A stretch of DNA of 64,000 nt from positions 833,068 through 897,067 of the forward strand of contig NZ_SGWY01000003.1 in the NCBI RefSeq assembly GCF_004216665.1, given 5' to 3'. The notes under the pieces are model-generated. The model saw only the letters and a list, made by a program, of their open reading frames with translations. It searched no databases and was not told the origin of the DNA. A program made the translations under genes and the position numbers. Below, one piece after another: positions 32,515 to 42,755 of the stretch; the first letter of the stretch is position 1, and each line of letters starts with the position of its first letter. The DNA is from Agromyces ramosus. GTDB lineage: Bacteria > Actinomycetota > Actinomycetes > Actinomycetales > Microbacteriaceae.

Positions 32515-33646
32515 GCACCACGCGGGCGCAGGCGGGCGCGGCCGGACCGGCGGGCGCGGCCGGACCGGCGGGCGCGGCCGGACCGGCGGGCGCGGCCCGC
32601 GCGGTTGCGGATGCCGCGACGTCTCCTCCCGCCCGCTCGCGCACCGGCCTGCGCACCGGCGCCTGGGCCGTGGGCCTCGGCCTGGTGCTCGTGGCATCCG
32701 TCGTCGTCGCCGTGACCATCGGTCCCGCCGGCCTCAGCCCGGCCGACGTGTGGGCGAGTGTGCTCGCGCACCTCGGCATCGGCGAGCCCACGCTGACGCC
32801 GCTGCGCGACGGCATCGTGTGGGAGCTGCGGATGCCCCGCGTTCTCACCGCCGCCGCGGTCGGGGCGGGGCTCGCCCTCTGCGGCGCCGTCATGCAGGCG
32901 CTCACCCGCAACCCGCTCGCCGACCCGTACCTGCTCGGCCTCTCGTCGGGCGCGTCGGTGGGCGCCGTGGTCGTGATCGTGCTCGGCGTCGGCCTCCTGC
33001 TGCCGTTCGCCGCGTTCGCCGGGGCGCTCGTCGCGCTGGCGGCCACGCTCGCGATCGCGAACGCGGCCGGTGCGCTGACGCCGACGCGCACCGTGCTCGC
33101 CGGTCTCGCGGTGTCGTCGGTGTTCGGCGCGATCACGAGCCTCGTCATCTTCTGGAGCGCCACCGGCGACAGCTACCGAGAGATCCTGAACTGGCTCCTC
33201 GGCTCCCTCGCGGGCACCGACTGGACCTCGGTCGCCCTCGCCGGCGGGGCGATCGTGCTCATCGGCGTGCCGCTGCTCGCGAGCGCCCGAACGCTCGACG
33301 CGTTCGCGTTCGGCGACACCGCGGCGGCAGCCCTGGGCGTGCACGTGGGCCGGAGCCGCGTTCTCCTCCTGGTCGGCACCGCGCTGCTCACGGGCGCCCT
33401 CGTCGCGGTGAGCGGCGCGATCGGCTTCGTGGGCCTCATCCTTCCGCACGCCGTGCGGCTGCTCGTCGGGTCGCGGCACCGGGCGCTGCTCCCGCTCTCG
33501 GCGCTCGCCGGCGCGATCTTCCTGATCTGGGCCGACACGATCGCGCGCACGATGTTCGACCCGCGCGAGCTGCCCGTCGGCATCGTCACCGCGCTCGTCG
33601 GCGGCCCCGTGTTCGCGGTGCTGATGCTCCGGAACCGGAGGCTGGC

Positions 33647-33650
<4 letters not shown>
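32511..33650 (+). CDS. Proposed F420-0 ABC transporter, FecCD-type permease
   Basis: Membrane subunit of 379 residues with about ten spans, of the BtuC/FecCD family. Conserved pieces are RMPRVLTAAAVGAGLALCGAVMQ in pattern, NPLADPYLLGLSSGASVGA, GDTAAAALGVHVGRSRVLLL and GFVGLILPHAVRLLVG. The N-terminal 30 residues are an unusual Gly-Ala-Pro repeat from an 18-bp DNA repeat (32531-32597). It is translationally coupled to both neighbours by 4-base overlaps. Confidence 0.88.
32531..32597. repeat. 18-bp tandem coding repeat, 3.7 copies
   Basis: ggcgggcgcggccggacc is repeated three times exactly plus a 13-base partial copy at the start of the permease gene. It encodes a GAAGPA repeat ahead of the first membrane span. 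Perfect identity between copies suggests recent slippage. Confidence 0.9.
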
Positions 33651-34540
<890 letters not shown>

Positions 34541-34550
34541 CCTTGACGAC

Positions 34551-35051
34551 ATGGCTGAGCTGAGCGACGAGCGGCGGGCGCTGCTCGACTGGATCGCCGA
34601 GGAGTTCCTGCACAACTCGTGGGCGGGGCGGCGGCTGGTGGCCGTCGAGGGCGCGACCGACGCACCGGCGGCTCGCTTCGCCGACGACCTCGCGACCGTC
34701 CTCCGCGATCGCGGCCAGGCGGTGGTGCGCGTCTCCGTCGGCGACGTCGACGAGGCGACGCTGCGCCGCGACACGGTCGAGCCGTTCCGCGCCGGGACGC
34801 TCCCCGGTGACGAGGGGGCCGACACGGTCCTGGTCGTCGACGGACGGCGGCTGCTCAACGACGCCGTGCGCGGCATCTGGCATTTCTCGGCGTGGACGCT
34901 CGCCGGTGACGAGCTGGCCAAGACGGGCGTGAACGTCAACGTCGACGTCACCGACGAGGCGTCGCCGAGCCGGTACTTCTACGACTACTGCGCGATCCCG
35001 CCGAGCTTCGGCGAGCGTGGCGCGTCGACCGTCTCGGGCAGCCCGGGCTGA
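34551..35051 (+). CDS. Uridine kinase-like protein lacking a P loop
   Basis: Small (166 residues) protein resembling the actinobacterial group annotated as uridine kinase or nucleoside/nucleotide kinase family. Where a P loop is expected (after RRLVAVEG) the sequence is ATDAPAARFADDLA: the Gly and Lys of GxxxxGK[ST] are absent. The later part keeps the kinase-like pattern TVEPFRAG, VVDGRRLLNDAVRGIW and VNVDVTDEASPSRYFYDYCAIPP. Catalysis by the normal mechanism seems unlikely; a regulatory or binding role is possible. It has its own leaderless-type promoter and is convergent, 4 bases from the ABC-2 permease end. Confidence 0.65.
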   Translation: MAELSDERRALLDWIAEEFLHNSWAGRRLVAVEGATDAPAARFADDLATVLRDRGQAVVRVSVGDVDEATLRRDTVEPFRAGTLPGDEGADTVLVVDGRRLLNDAVRGIWHFSAWTLAGDELAKTGVNVNVDVTDEASPSRYFYDYCAIPPSFGERGASTVSGSPG

Positions 35052-35055
35052 GCCG

Positions 35056-35955
35056 TCACGACAGGACGTCCTTCGTGAGGAACCGGCCGATCGCGAGCGC
35101 GCCGAACACCACGAGGTAGCCCGCCTGCAGCACGGCGTTGTCGATGAAGTTGTCCCACACCATCGGCTCGCGCAGCAGGTCGGCGAAGCCCAGCCAGTAG
35201 TGGGTGAACAGCCATGGATGCAGCCACTCGAGCTGCGGCAGCGCGTCGAGGATCTGCGACACGACCGCGAGGATCGCCGTGGCCGCCATCGCACCGACGG
35301 GCACGGTCGTGAGCGTCGAGAGGAAGAGCCCGATCGCCGACATGCCGAGCAGCGAGACCGTGACGAAGGCGGCGATGGCGAGGAGCCGCACCAGCGCGTC
35401 GCCGACGCTCACCGTGGCGCCCGAGAGCAGCGTCACCGGCCCGATCGGGAACAGCAGCCAGCCCACCAGCGTGCCGACGACCACCACGGTGAGGGTCCCC
35501 GCCACGCAGAACGCGGCCGCCCCGGCGTACTTCACGAGCAGCAGCCGGATGCGTCCGGCCGGTGCGATGAGCAGGTAGCGGAGCGTGCCGTGGCTCGCCT
35601 CCCCCGCGATCGTGTCGCCGGCGACGACGCCGATGGTGAGCGGCAGGAACAGCGGGATCGCGACGAGGATCGCCGTGACGCCCACGAACAGTCCGTTGTT
35701 CGTGATCTCGCTGAGGAACGCCGGCCCGCGGCCGGTCGGCGCCGGCCCCGCGATGATGATGGCGACGGCGATGAGGATCGGGATGAGCGCGAGCGCGCCG
35801 AGCATCGCCCACGTGCGACGGCGGCGGAACAGGGTGAGCAGCTCGGAGCCGAGCAGCCAGGCGGTGCCGCCACCGGTGCGCGCGTCCCGCGTCGCGACCG
35901 ACCCGGCGGATGCCTCGACGGTCTCACCGGGCAACGTCGAACCCTCACTGGACAA
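35056..35955 (-). CDS. ABC-2 type transporter permease
   Basis: Membrane subunit of an exporter, 299 residues, with six predicted spans (for example ALALIPILIAVAIIIAG, LPLTIGVVAGDTIAGEASHGTLRYLLI with its conserved E-S-G-T-L loop, and the C-terminal VVFGALAIGRFL). The frame opens with TTG at 35955, overlapping the ATPase gene by 11 bases. No better in-frame start precedes the first span. Substrate unknown; the usual roles are drug or lipid export. Confidence 0.85.
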   Translation of the reverse strand: MSSEGSTLPGETVEASAGSVATRDARTGGGTAWLLGSELLTLFRRRRTWAMLGALALIPILIAVAIIIAGPAPTGRGPAFLSEITNNGLFVGVTAILVAIPLFLPLTIGVVAGDTIAGEASHGTLRYLLIAPAGRIRLLLVKYAGAAAFCVAGTLTVVVVGTLVGWLLFPIGPVTLLSGATVSVGDALVRLLAIAAFVTVSLLGMSAIGLFLSTLTTVPVGAMAATAILAVVSQILDALPQLEWLHPWLFTHYWLGFADLLREPMVWDNFIDNAVLQAGYLVVFGALAIGRFLTKDVLS

Positions 35956-36928
35956 CGTCGAACCCCTCGCCCGTGAGTTCCACGAACCGCTGCTCGAGGT
36001 CGGCGTGCACGGTCTCGAAGCCGCGCACCCGCACGCCCGCCTCGACGAGTGCGGCCACCACGACCTCGGGCGGGGTCGCGCCGAGGCGGGCGGTCACCGA
36101 CCCGTCGGGATCGTCGTCGCCCGCGGCATCCGCAGCGCTCGGTCTCGAGACGGGATGGTCGGCACCTGCCCGAGCCTCGAGCACGCGAGCGAGCACCTCG
36201 CGGGCGAGGGCCGCGTCGGGCGTGCGCACGAGCACCCGGGCCTCGCCCTCGTCGCGGAACTCGTCGAGCGTGCCCTGCGCGACCAGTCGGCCGGCGCTCA
36301 TGACGCCCACGTGCGTGCACACCTGCTCGACCTCGGCGAGCAGGTGGCTCGACACGAACACGGTCGTGCCGTCGTCGGCGAACGATCGGATGAGCGCGCG
36401 CACCTCGCGCGTGCCCTGCGGATCGAGCCCGTTCGTGGGTTCGTCGAGCACGAGCAGCTCGCGTCGCATCAGCAGCGCGTTCGCGATGCCGAGCCGCTGC
36501 TTCATGCCGAGCGAGTAGGCGTGCACCTTCTTCCGGGCCGCGTGCGACAGGCCCACGCGGTCGAGCGCCTCCGCGACGCGGGCGTTCCGAGTGCCGCGCG
36601 GCGCGTGCCGGTCGGCGGCGTCGAATCGCCGCAGGTTCGCCTCACCCGAGAGGTACGGCGAGAACGCCGGCCCCTCCACGAGCGCGCCGACTCGCGGCAG
36701 CACCACATCGACGTGCCGAGGCATGTCGGCGCCGAGGACGCGCGCGTCGCCCGCGTTCGCCGCGACGAGGCCGAGGAGCATCCGGATGGTGGTGGTCTTG
36801 CCGGAGCCGTTCGGCCCGAGGAACCCGAACACGGACCCGTGCGGCACCGCAAGGTCGATCCCGTCGACGGCGAGCTGCGAGCGGAAGCGCTTGGTGAGGC
36901 CGTGCGTCTCGATCGCGAGGTCGGGCAC
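35945..36928 (-). CDS. ABC transporter ATP-binding protein (DrrA/CcmA type)
   Basis: ATPase of 327 residues partnering the ABC-2 permease. Walker A is GPNGSGKTT, followed by MLLGLVAANAGDARVLG. The signature region reads YSLGMKQRLGIANAL, a variant of LSGGQ seen in this subfamily. Walker B is LLVLDEPTNGLDP, and the H loop is VSSHLLAE. A C-terminal accessory domain (about 230-327) follows. The order LolA-like protein, ATPase, permease on one strand suggests one leftward unit. Confidence 0.9.
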   Translation of the reverse strand: MPDLAIETHGLTKRFRSQLAVDGIDLAVPHGSVFGFLGPNGSGKTTTIRMLLGLVAANAGDARVLGADMPRHVDVVLPRVGALVEGPAFSPYLSGEANLRRFDAADRHAPRGTRNARVAEALDRVGLSHAARKKVHAYSLGMKQRLGIANALLMRRELLVLDEPTNGLDPQGTREVRALIRSFADDGTTVFVSSHLLAEVEQVCTHVGVMSAGRLVAQGTLDEFRDEGEARVLVRTPDAALAREVLARVLEARAGADHPVSRPSAADAAGDDDPDGSVTARLGATPPEVVVAALVEAGVRVRGFETVHADLEQRFVELTGEGFDVVQ

Positions 36929-36940
36929 GCGCGGCGCCTG

Positions 36941-38203
36941 TCAGCGACCGCTCGAGGCGACGGCGAGGAGGTGCTCCGGCGTGACGGCGCCGGCGAGCAC
37001 GCGCCCGTCGTCGGTGAACAGCACCGTGACGAGCGAGGTGGAGATGAGGCGTCCGCCGTCGACGCGCTGCGCCAGCGAATCGAGCATCGCCGAGGCGTCG
37101 CCGAGGCCCTCGGCAGCGTCCGGGTCGCCGGTGGCCGCATCCGCGCCCTCGTCGAGCCCGGCCGGGCCCCGGCCCGCCGGGAGCTCCACGACGGTCGACC
37201 AGCCCGAGCCGTGCACGATCGGTCGCGGCGTCCCCTCGGCATCGACGCCGGTCTCCGCCTCGGCCTTCAGCTGCTCGAGCTCGGCCACGGTCGGGATCGG
37301 CACCTCGTGCTCGGTCACCTCCGCGCCCTCGGGCGGGGTGAACGCGAACACCGAGGCATCCGGCGCCGCGAATGAGACGTCGGTGAAGGCGACGCTGAAC
37401 GCCGGCTCGTCGGCACCGGCAGCGGTGACGGATGCCGCGAGCGGAACGCCGGTGTCGCCGTCGATCGCGACCGACACCTCGCCGACGAGCGTGTCGTCGT
37501 CGCGGGGCACGAGCACGAGCTCGTACACCTCTCGCCCGGCCACGCGCGCGTCGGTGCCGACCGACACCTCGGTGGACTCGTCGAGCTTCGCCAGCGCCTC
37601 GTCGAGCACCTCATCGGGCGTCGGCAGGGGGCCGTCGAGTTCGGCCTCGAGTCGCTCGCGCGCCTCGTCGGCGTGCGCCTCGGCCTCGGCCTCCAGCGCC
37701 TCGAGCGCAGCTCGGTCGACCGTCACGTGGGTGGCCGTCTGCTCGCGCGAGTCCCAGATCCAGGCGCCGCCGTCGGTGATGTACACGTCGCGCTCCCCGA
37801 GGCGGTCGAGCACCTGCAGGCGCTTGTCCCCGCCGTCGACGTACACCTTCGCGGTGTGGTTCCCGGTCACGAGCGACATCAGGTCGTCGAGGTCGGCGCC
37901 GGAGGCCCCGGCGTCGCTCCCCTCGTCGTCGTCGCCGCCGGACGCGCCGCCCATGCCGCCGGTGAGCCCCGACAGGTCGGGAAGTCCGAGCTCCGACGTC
38001 TGCTCGACGGTTCCCGACAGGGCCTCGACGTCGCTCGACGCCGCGAGCTCGAGGAGCTCCTCTGGCGTCAGGTCGGGCAGGTCGACGGCGGCGTTCGCCT
38101 GCATCGGCACGAGCACGACGGCCACGCCGATCGCGATCGGCGCGGCGATGGCGGGGATCCAGCGGCTGAATCGACGCGACGCCGCTGCGCCCTGGGCAGG
38201 CAT
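36941..38203 (-). CDS. LolA/DUF2092-like exported protein
   Basis: A 420-residue protein anchored or exported by one N-terminal hydrophobic segment (WIPAIAAPIAIGVAVVLVPM) ending at ANA, a possible signal-peptidase site. An Asp/Gly/Ser-rich linker (about 75-105) and a beta-rich domain follow. The pattern HTAKVYVDGGDKRLQVLDRLGERDVYI and VYELVLVPRDDDTL resembles LolA-type lipid-binding or sigma-regulator proteins. I use the ATG at 38203; the longer frame upstream lacks coding character. It precedes the ABC exporter genes by 12 bases, so it is probably their extracytoplasmic partner. The cargo is unknown. Confidence 0.78.
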   Translation of the reverse strand: MPAQGAAASRRFSRWIPAIAAPIAIGVAVVLVPMQANAAVDLPDLTPEELLELAASSDVEALSGTVEQTSELGLPDLSGLTGGMGGASGGDDDEGSDAGASGADLDDLMSLVTGNHTAKVYVDGGDKRLQVLDRLGERDVYITDGGAWIWDSREQTATHVTVDRAALEALEAEAEAHADEARERLEAELDGPLPTPDEVLDEALAKLDESTEVSVGTDARVAGREVYELVLVPRDDDTLVGEVSVAIDGDTGVPLAASVTAAGADEPAFSVAFTDVSFAAPDASVFAFTPPEGAEVTEHEVPIPTVAELEQLKAEAETGVDAEGTPRPIVHGSGWSTVVELPAGRGPAGLDEGADAATGDPDAAEGLGDASAMLDSLAQRVDGGRLISTSLVTVLFTDDGRVLAGAVTPEHLLAVASSGR

Positions 38204-38359
38204 GGTCTCAGGGTACGCCGGTCGCGGCATCCGGTGCCTGATCCGTGGGGAACACACAGGATCAACCCCGCCGTCGAAGGGTCGGCCGGCGACCGGGAAC
38301 ACCGGCCGATGACCGGACGGTCCGCCGTCCCGACGACCATTGACGCCGAGCGGTGGCCG

Positions 38360-38388
38360 TTGTATAACCAATGAATCCTGACTATAGA
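38360..38388 (+). promoter_or_regulatory. Promoter of the truncated hemoglobin gene
   Basis: TTGTAT (38360-38365), exactly 17 bases, then TATAGA (38383-38388). It sits in a clearly AT-rich patch, and a start point near 38395 would give a leader of about 55 bases with a GAGG ribosome-binding site at 38437. This is one of the strongest housekeeping-type promoters in the window. Confidence 0.65.
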
Positions 38389-38448
38389 AAATGGCCGTCC
38401 CAGTGGACGGTGCGGCCGGTTCAGGCAATGGAGATCGAGGTGCCAGCC

Positions 38449-38883
38449 ATGTCGGAGCAGAGCCTCTACGAACGCCTCGGCGGCGTCTTCGCCATCGCCG
38501 CCGTCGTCGACCACTTCAGCGACGCCGTGGTGGAGAATCCGATCGTCGGCCGGCGGTCGGAGAACCCCGCCCTCCGGGAGTGGCACACCCGGAACCTCGG
38601 CAGGCTTCCCGGCCTGAAGTTCATGCGCACGCTGTGGGTGTGCAACGTGGCCGGCGGGCCGTTCCAGTACACGGCCACCGAGCCCGGGAGCACGGCCCTC
38701 GGGCTCGAGGAGGCGCATCGCCGCTTCCGGATCTCGCCCGAGGAGTTCGACGAGGTCGCGGCCGAGCTCGGCCGCACGCTCGACGTCGTCGGAGTGCCCG
38801 AACAGGAGAAGGGCGAGGTCCTGGCCGCGTTCGCCGCGCACAAGGACGAGGTCACCGAGGGCTACCGCGCCGCCGCGAGCTGA
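38449..38883 (+). CDS. Group 1 truncated hemoglobin (HbN-like)
   Basis: Heme protein of 144 residues, two-on-two globin, implicated in nitric oxide dioxygenation or oxygen handling. It begins SLYERLGGVFAIAAVVDHF, the group 1 signature. The E-helix region has LPGLKFMRTLWVCNVAGGPFQYT, and the proximal heme-ligand His is in GLEEAHRRFRIS. I use the ATG at 38449 (GAGG 8 bases upstream); an in-frame ATG at 38428 would add seven residues. It has its own strong promoter and stands between the LolA-like gene (divergent) and gamma-glutamyltransferase. Confidence 0.88.
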   Translation: MSEQSLYERLGGVFAIAAVVDHFSDAVVENPIVGRRSENPALREWHTRNLGRLPGLKFMRTLWVCNVAGGPFQYTATEPGSTALGLEEAHRRFRISPEEFDEVAAELGRTLDVVGVPEQEKGEVLAAFAAHKDEVTEGYRAAAS

Positions 38884-39030
38884 GGGGCCTCCGGCCGAAG
38901 ATCGATCCGCCCCGGATGACGCTCCCGCGGCGTCGACTCGCCGGCGCGAGCCGACGCACCGTTGCCGACGGAGCCCGCAGGGGGCTACCGTGAGGGCATC
39001 CGGCTGTGTCACCACTTCGGGGGGATTCCC

Positions 39031-40893
39031 ATGGTCAACGACGACCACCGCATCACCGTCCAACGCGCGGGCATCGCGGTCGCGGCCGCCTTCGCTCTCG
39101 GGATCGTCGGCGTCGGCGCGCCGGCCTCCGCCGCTCCCGTCGCCGAGCCGAGCGCCGCGGCGGTCGGCACCGGGCGCCCGACTCCACCGGCTCCCTCCAC
39201 GTCGACCGGGTACGGCGGTGCCGTCTCCTCGGTCGACGCGTCCGCCAGCGCCATCGGCCTCGAGGTGCTGCGCGACGGCGGCAACGCCGTGGATGCCGCG
39301 GTCGCCACCGCGGCGGCGCTCGGCGTGACCGAGCCCTACAGCTCTGGCATCGGCGGCGGCGGCTACTTCGTGTACTTCGACGCCGCGAGCGGCGAGGTCA
39401 CCACGATCGACGGACGCGAGACGGCACCGGCGGCGATGCCGAGCGACGCCTTCGTGATCCCGGGGAGCGTCTCGGACACGGCGCCGTTCGGTGTCGGGTA
39501 CCCGTTCGCCGACGCCGTGTCATCCGGACTCTCGGTCGGCGTGCCGGGCACGCTCGCGACCTGGGAGGCGGCGCTCGACCGATTCGGCACTGCGACGCTC
39601 CGTGACTCCCTGCAGCCCGCCATCCTCCTGGCGACGAGGGGGTTCACGGTCGACCAGACCTTCCGCGACCAGACGCTCTCCAACGCCGCGCGCTTCGCGC
39701 AGTTCCCCGACACCGCCGAGCTCTTCCTCCCGAACGGCGACGCACCGAAGGTCGGATCGATCTTCAAGAACCTCGACCTCGCGATGACGCTGCGGCAGAT
39801 CGCCCTGAAGGGCACCGACGTGTTCTACGAGGGTCCGATCGCCGACGAGATCGCCGAGATCGTGCAGGATCCCGACACGACGCCCGGGGCGACGCTGCCC
39901 GCGTTCCCCGGGTACATGACCGCCGACGACATCGCCGGCTACGAGGTGATCGAGCGGGATCCGACGCGCATCGAGTACCGCGGCCTCGACGTCTACGGCA
40001 TGGCGCCGTCGTCGTCGGGCGGCACCACGGTCGGCGAGTCGCTGAACATCCTCGAGAACTTCGACCTGTCGGCCGAGGACGTGCCGCAGGCCCTGCACCT
40101 CTACTTCGAGGCGACCGCCCACGCCTTCGCCGACCGCAATGCGTACGTCGGCGACCCGGCGTTCGTGGACGTACCGACGGAGACGCTGCTCAGCCAGGAC
40201 TTCGCCGACGCCCGGGCGTGCGTGATCGACCCCGACGTCGCGTCGGTCAAGCCGGTGCCGCCGGCCCCGCTCAACGCAGCCGGCTGCGCCGTGGCGGCCC
40301 TCGAGGGGCCGGCCGACACCGAGGGCGTCTCGACGACGCACCTGTCGGTCGTCGACCAGTGGGGCAACGCGGTCGCGTACACGCTCACGATCGAGTCGAC
40401 CGGCGGGTCGGGCATGACGGTGCCCGATCGAGGCTTCCTGCTGAACAACGAGCTCACCGACTTCAGCTTCGTGCCCAACCCCACCGACCCGAACATCGTC
40501 GAGCCCGGCAAGCGTCCGCGTTCGTCGATGTCGCCCACGATCGTGCTCGACGAGGGCGAGGTGCGGTACGTGGTCGGCTCGCCCGGCGGGTCGATGATCA
40601 TCACGACGGTGACGCAGGTGCTCATGAACCGCATCGACCTCGGCATGACGCTGCCCGAGGCGGTGGCGGCGCCTCGCGCCTCGCAGCGCAACACGGCGGC
40701 CGTGGCGGCCGAGCCGGCATTCCGCGCCGCCTACGAAGCCCTGCTCACGCCGTACGGGCACACGTTCACCACGACGGCCGAGATCGGCGCCGTGGCCGCC
40801 ATCGAGGTCGACGCCGGCGGGCTCATGACCGCGGCGGCCGAGCCGGTGCGGCGCGGCGGTGGAACCGGCCTGGTGGTCGACCCGGCCGACTGA
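39031..40893 (+). CDS. ggt: Gamma-glutamyltransferase
   Basis: Secreted N-terminal nucleophile hydrolase of 620 residues that cleaves gamma-glutamyl bonds of glutathione-like peptides. A signal peptide ends near PASAAP (about residue 30). GGNAVDAAVATAAALGVTEPYSSGIGGGGYF in pattern is the family's N-terminal signature. The autoproteolytic site and catalytic Thr is the first T of TTHLSVVDQWGNAVA, and the gamma-glutamyl pocket GSPGGSMIITTV follows. GGGGGGA before the ATG at 39031 is a ribosome-binding site; TACCGT at 38986 is the probable -10 box. Since glutathione is unusual in actinobacteria, the substrate may be another gamma-glutamyl compound. The polyglutamate tail of F420 is one thought, with no direct support. 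Confidence 0.92.
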   Translation: MVNDDHRITVQRAGIAVAAAFALGIVGVGAPASAAPVAEPSAAAVGTGRPTPPAPSTSTGYGGAVSSVDASASAIGLEVLRDGGNAVDAAVATAAALGVTEPYSSGIGGGGYFVYFDAASGEVTTIDGRETAPAAMPSDAFVIPGSVSDTAPFGVGYPFADAVSSGLSVGVPGTLATWEAALDRFGTATLRDSLQPAILLATRGFTVDQTFRDQTLSNAARFAQFPDTAELFLPNGDAPKVGSIFKNLDLAMTLRQIALKGTDVFYEGPIADEIAEIVQDPDTTPGATLPAFPGYMTADDIAGYEVIERDPTRIEYRGLDVYGMAPSSSGGTTVGESLNILENFDLSAEDVPQALHLYFEATAHAFADRNAYVGDPAFVDVPTETLLSQDFADARACVIDPDVASVKPVPPAPLNAAGCAVAALEGPADTEGVSTTHLSVVDQWGNAVAYTLTIESTGGSGMTVPDRGFLLNNELTDFSFVPNPTDPNIVEPGKRPRSSMSPTIVLDEGEVRYVVGSPGGSMIITTVTQVLMNRIDLGMTLPEAVAAPRASQRNTAAVAAEPAFRAAYEALLTPYGHTFTTTAEIGAVAAIEVDAGGLMTAAAEPVRRGGGTGLVVDPAD

Positions 40894-40981
40894 CCCCGGC
40901 CGACTGAGCCCCGGCGACTGAGCCCCGGTGGGGTGGGTCGGTCCGGCAGGAGGACCCACCCCGCCGGTCTGGGCTGCCGAG

Positions 40982-41021
40982 GCGCGCTAGCTGTGCTGCC
41001 TGGGCAGCACAGCTAGCGCGC
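40982..41021. terminator. 19-bp perfect hairpin between ggt and fgd
   Basis: GCGCGCTAGCTGTGCTGCC and its exact complement are separated by 2 bases. It lies 89 bases after ggt and serves the convergent fgd too, whose TAG stop (41013-41015) is inside the right arm. A bidirectional terminator is the natural reading. Confidence 0.75.
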
Positions 41022-42029
41022 CCGCAGCCTCGGCGCCAGGTCTCGCTCGAAGAGGTCCAGGAAGCGGCGCTGGTCATGCCCGGGCGCGTGGAAGACGAGG
41101 TGGTTGAAGCCCCAGTCCACGTACTGCCCGATCTGCGCCACGACCTCGTCGGGGTCGGTGCCCACGATCCAGCGCTTCGCGATCTGCTCGATCGGCAGCG
41201 CATCCGCCGCCCGCTCCATCTCGACCGGATCGGTGATGTCGTGCTTCTGCTCCTTCGAGAGCGAGAGCGGCGACCAGAAGCGCGTGTTCTCGAGCGCCGC
41301 CTCCTGGGTCTCCTCGTACGACAGCTTGATCTCGATCATCCGGTCGAGGTCGTCGTAGGATCGCCCGCCCGCCTCGACGCCCTCCTTCACCGCGGGGATC
41401 AGCTGGTCGACGTAGAGCTCGGCGCCCTTGCCCGACGTGCAGATGAACCCGTCGCCCGCGCGGCCCGCGTACTTCGCGACCGTCGGGCCGCCGGCGGCGA
41501 TGTACACCGGCACGCCGCCCTCGGGCACGTCGTAGATCGACGCGTCGTGCGTGGAGTAGTACTCGCCCTCGAAGCTCACCCGGTCGCCGCGCCAGAGCTC
41601 CCGCATCAACCGCACCGACTCGCGCAGGCGCGCGAAGCGCTCCCGGAATTCGGGCCAGTCCTGCTCGCCGGCGCCGCGGAACCCGGTGGCGATCTCGTTG
41701 AGCGCCTCGCCCGTGCCGAACCCCGCGATGACCCGGTCGGGGTAGAGGCATCCGAGGCTCGCGAACGCCTGGGCGAGCACGGCGGGGTTGTACCGGAACG
41801 TCGGGGTCATCACGCTCGTGCCGATCCTCACCGTCGAGGTGCGTTCGCCGACCGCGGCCATCCACGCCAAGGAGAACGGGGCATGGCCGCCCGCGTGACG
41901 CCACGGTTGGAAGTGGTCGCTCGTCCAGACCGACTCCATGCCGTGCCCTTCGGCCGCGACGGCGATCTCGACGAGCTCGCGCGGGGCGAACTGCTCGGCC
42001 GAGGCCTTGTATCCGAGTGTGAGCGTCAT
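41013..42029 (-). CDS. fgd: F420-dependent glucose-6-phosphate dehydrogenase
   Basis: Oxidises glucose-6-phosphate to 6-phosphogluconolactone while reducing F420 to F420H2, the main source of F420H2 in actinobacteria. The 338 residues are collinear with mycobacterial Fgd1. H39, W43 and E108 match the catalytic H40, W44 and E109, and [37 protein letters not shown] in pattern and [22 protein letters not shown] also agree. The ATG at 42029 overlaps the cofC stop by 4 bases, so it is co-translated with an F420 biosynthesis gene. Confidence 0.95.
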   Translation of the reverse strand: MTLTLGYKASAEQFAPRELVEIAVAAEGHGMESVWTSDHFQPWRHAGGHAPFSLAWMAAVGERTSTVRIGTSVMTPTFRYNPAVLAQAFASLGCLYPDRVIAGFGTGEALNEIATGFRGAGEQDWPEFRERFARLRESVRLMRELWRGDRVSFEGEYYSTHDASIYDVPEGGVPVYIAAGGPTVAKYAGRAGDGFICTSGKGAELYVDQLIPAVKEGVEAGGRSYDDLDRMIEIKLSYEETQEAALENTRFWSPLSLSKEQKHDITDPVEMERAADALPIEQIAKRWIVGTDPDEVVAQIGQYVDWGFNHLVFHAPGHDQRRFLDLFERDLAPRLRAR

Positions 42030-42694
42030 GGTGTTCCCTTTCGATCGGCGAGCCGGGCCACGGCTTCGGCGGTGTGGTCGCCGACTCCATGGTGCAGCAC
42101 GGTTTCGAGGCCGTCGACCGTGTCGACGTCGCGCGTGAGGCCGGGCAGGTCGGATGCCGCGAGCTCGACGAACCCGGCCGCCGCGTGGAGCGCAGCTGAC
42201 TCCCGGCCGAAGCGCGGCTCGAACGGCACCCCCGGCGACGCGGTCGCGAGCGTGGAGCCGGTGCCGTCGGCGTCGCGCACGAAGGCGAGCGGATGCCGCG
42301 CGGCCGCCGCGAGCGCCGCCTCGAGCTCCTCGGAGCGCAGCGCGGGCAGGTCGCCGAGCAGCACCGCGACCGCGCCCGGCGCGTCGGCGCGGGCGCGCGC
42401 GATGCCGTGGCGGATGGCGGGCAGCAGCCCGTGCTCGACGCCCTCACCTCCGGGCTCGGGCACGAACTCGGCGTCGCCGGCGAGCGACGGGTCGTCGCCC
42501 ACCACGAGCACCCGCCCGACCGATCGCGTGCCGACCGCGGCGGCGATCGTGTCCAGGGCGAAGGCCCGCGCGAGCACCGCGCGGGCGTCGTGGGGCACGG
42601 CGGGCGCGAGCCGGCTCTTCGCGGCGGGTGCTCCCTTCACTGGGATCACGACGGTCCACGCCGCCGGGGAGCGCGGTTCCCGCGCCGGAGGCAT
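42026..42694 (-). CDS. cofC: 2-phospho-L-lactate (phosphoenolpyruvate) guanylyltransferase
   Basis: Activates 2-phospholactate or phosphoenolpyruvate with GTP for CofD. The 222-residue nucleotidyltransferase has the family N terminus [17 protein letters not shown], a mid-region [16 protein letters not shown] with the metal-binding Asp, and C-terminal [24 protein letters not shown] use the ATG at 42694. A GTG at 42703 with GGAGG only 2 bases upstream is the alternative. It is translationally coupled to fgd (ATGA) and lies 61 bases after an Fgd-like gene. Confidence 0.9.
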   Translation of the reverse strand: MPPAREPRSPAAWTVVIPVKGAPAAKSRLAPAVPHDARAVLARAFALDTIAAAVGTRSVGRVLVVGDDPSLAGDAEFVPEPGGEGVEHGLLPAIRHGIARARADAPGAVAVLLGDLPALRSEELEAALAAAARHPLAFVRDADGTGSTLATASPGVPFEPRFGRESAALHAAAGFVELAASDLPGLTRDVDTVDGLETVLHHGVGDHTAEAVARLADRKGTP

Positions 42695-42755
42695 CGGCGT
42701 CACGACCTCCCCCGCAGAACGCTCGCTCCGGCGGCACCCGACGCGCGCGTCGTCC

